A DNA stretch of 7,115 bases, taken from Lentisphaerota bacterium. GTDB lineage: Bacteria; Verrucomicrobiota; Kiritimatiellia; RFP12; UBA3636. Shown here piece by piece: positions 7,021 to 7,115 of this stretch. Where the stretch lies: assembly GCA_012511845.1 (NCBI GenBank), contig JAAZFF010000121.1, positions 1 to 7,115 of the forward strand, in the 5' to 3' direction. The position numbers were made by a program, and so were the translations under genes. The notes beneath the pieces were generated by a model. It made no database searches, had not been told where the DNA came from, and saw only the letters and a list, made by a program, of their open reading frames with translations. The first letter of the stretch is position 1; each line of letters opens with the position of its first letter.

Positions 7021-7115
7021 TGGCATCCTGTGCCGCCTTAAAATGAGTCGGAGGCAGCAGCCGTTCCAGACCTGCCTCCGCCAAGGAAACCTGCAACGCA
7101 CTTAGAAAAGCCTGA

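Larger units (their letters stand above)
6610..7115 (-). pseudogene. Upstream visible part of the large interrupted gene (frameshifted, enters from right edge)
   Basis: The gene enters the window at 7115 with codons QAFLSALQVSLAEAGLERLL and PPTHFKAAQDAIEKW in one frame. It then has to move to the next frame (one base further along) to reach RITAELLANINDDPMPYTVT and onward, which runs to the TAG at 6610-6612. Past about 6990 the first frame turns into basic, unlikely sequence (VVGEHQRRPHALHRD), and before about 7020 the second frame is Arg/Trp/Cys-rich, so neither frame alone explains the whole stretch. The true start is outside the window. The visible residues look helical, with NRWYMALPQYAKTLSLPDKS and NPREYLFETLPAIFG. 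I do not recognise a domain. Large genes in this position of phosphorothioation operons often encode an ATPase; that assignment is inference. Confidence 0.6.

Noticed and set aside
104..7115. TAG reassigned to a sense codon throughout the genome
   Set aside because: TAG ends the desulfurase at its expected length, and readthrough would run out of frame into the helicase gene. The large intact genes contain no in-frame TAG.

Overview
Every gene I can support lies on the minus strand and reads from right to left. The genes are packed with short overlaps (4 to 13 nt) or gaps of about 13 nt, and most start behind strong purine-rich ribosome binding sites such as AAGGAGG and GAGGAGGA. This arrangement, moderate GC content and the character of the proteins suggest a member of the Bacillota (Clostridia or Negativicutes type), but the window alone cannot settle the taxon. 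No tRNA, rRNA, CRISPR array, insertion sequence, promoter or terminator is visible, so the window is an internal slice of a longer operon.

In transcription order the window holds: (1) the 3' end of a large gene entering at 7115, about 350 codons visible, broken by a probable frameshift near 6980-7020 and an in-frame TAG at 6610-6612; (2) a PLP-dependent cysteine desulfurase of about 382 residues (4919-6067); (3) a 728-residue fusion of a phospholipase-D-like nuclease domain with a superfamily 2 helicase (2745-4931); (4) a 60-residue charged protein (2573-2755); (5) a 653-residue DndD/SMC-like ATPase (621-2582); (6) a small gene of about 167 codons interrupted by an in-frame TAG at 443-445 (104-607); (7) the first 25 codons of another gene leaving at the left edge (1-77).

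A dedicated cysteine desulfurase, a PLD-helicase, a tiny protein and a DndD-like ATPase together suggest a DNA phosphorothioate (sulfur backbone modification) defence island, most like the Ssp (SspABCD plus SspFGH) branch. In that reading the desulfurase supplies sulfur, the large upstream protein would belong to the modification module, and the helicase, small protein and ATPase form the restriction module. Gene order and domain content support this. The Ssp names are inference, because the diagnostic sulfurtransferase (PAPS-reductase-like SspD/DndC) and SspB genes are not in the window.

The most unusual feature is the damage. Two different genes of the operon are cut by in-frame amber (TAG) codons with protein-like sequence continuing in the same frame, and the large gene also carries a frameshift, while the three core enzymes are full length. 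This could be decay of the locus, conditional expression by amber suppression, or sequence error. TAG appears to be a true stop at the end of the desulfurase gene, which argues against wholesale codon reassignment.
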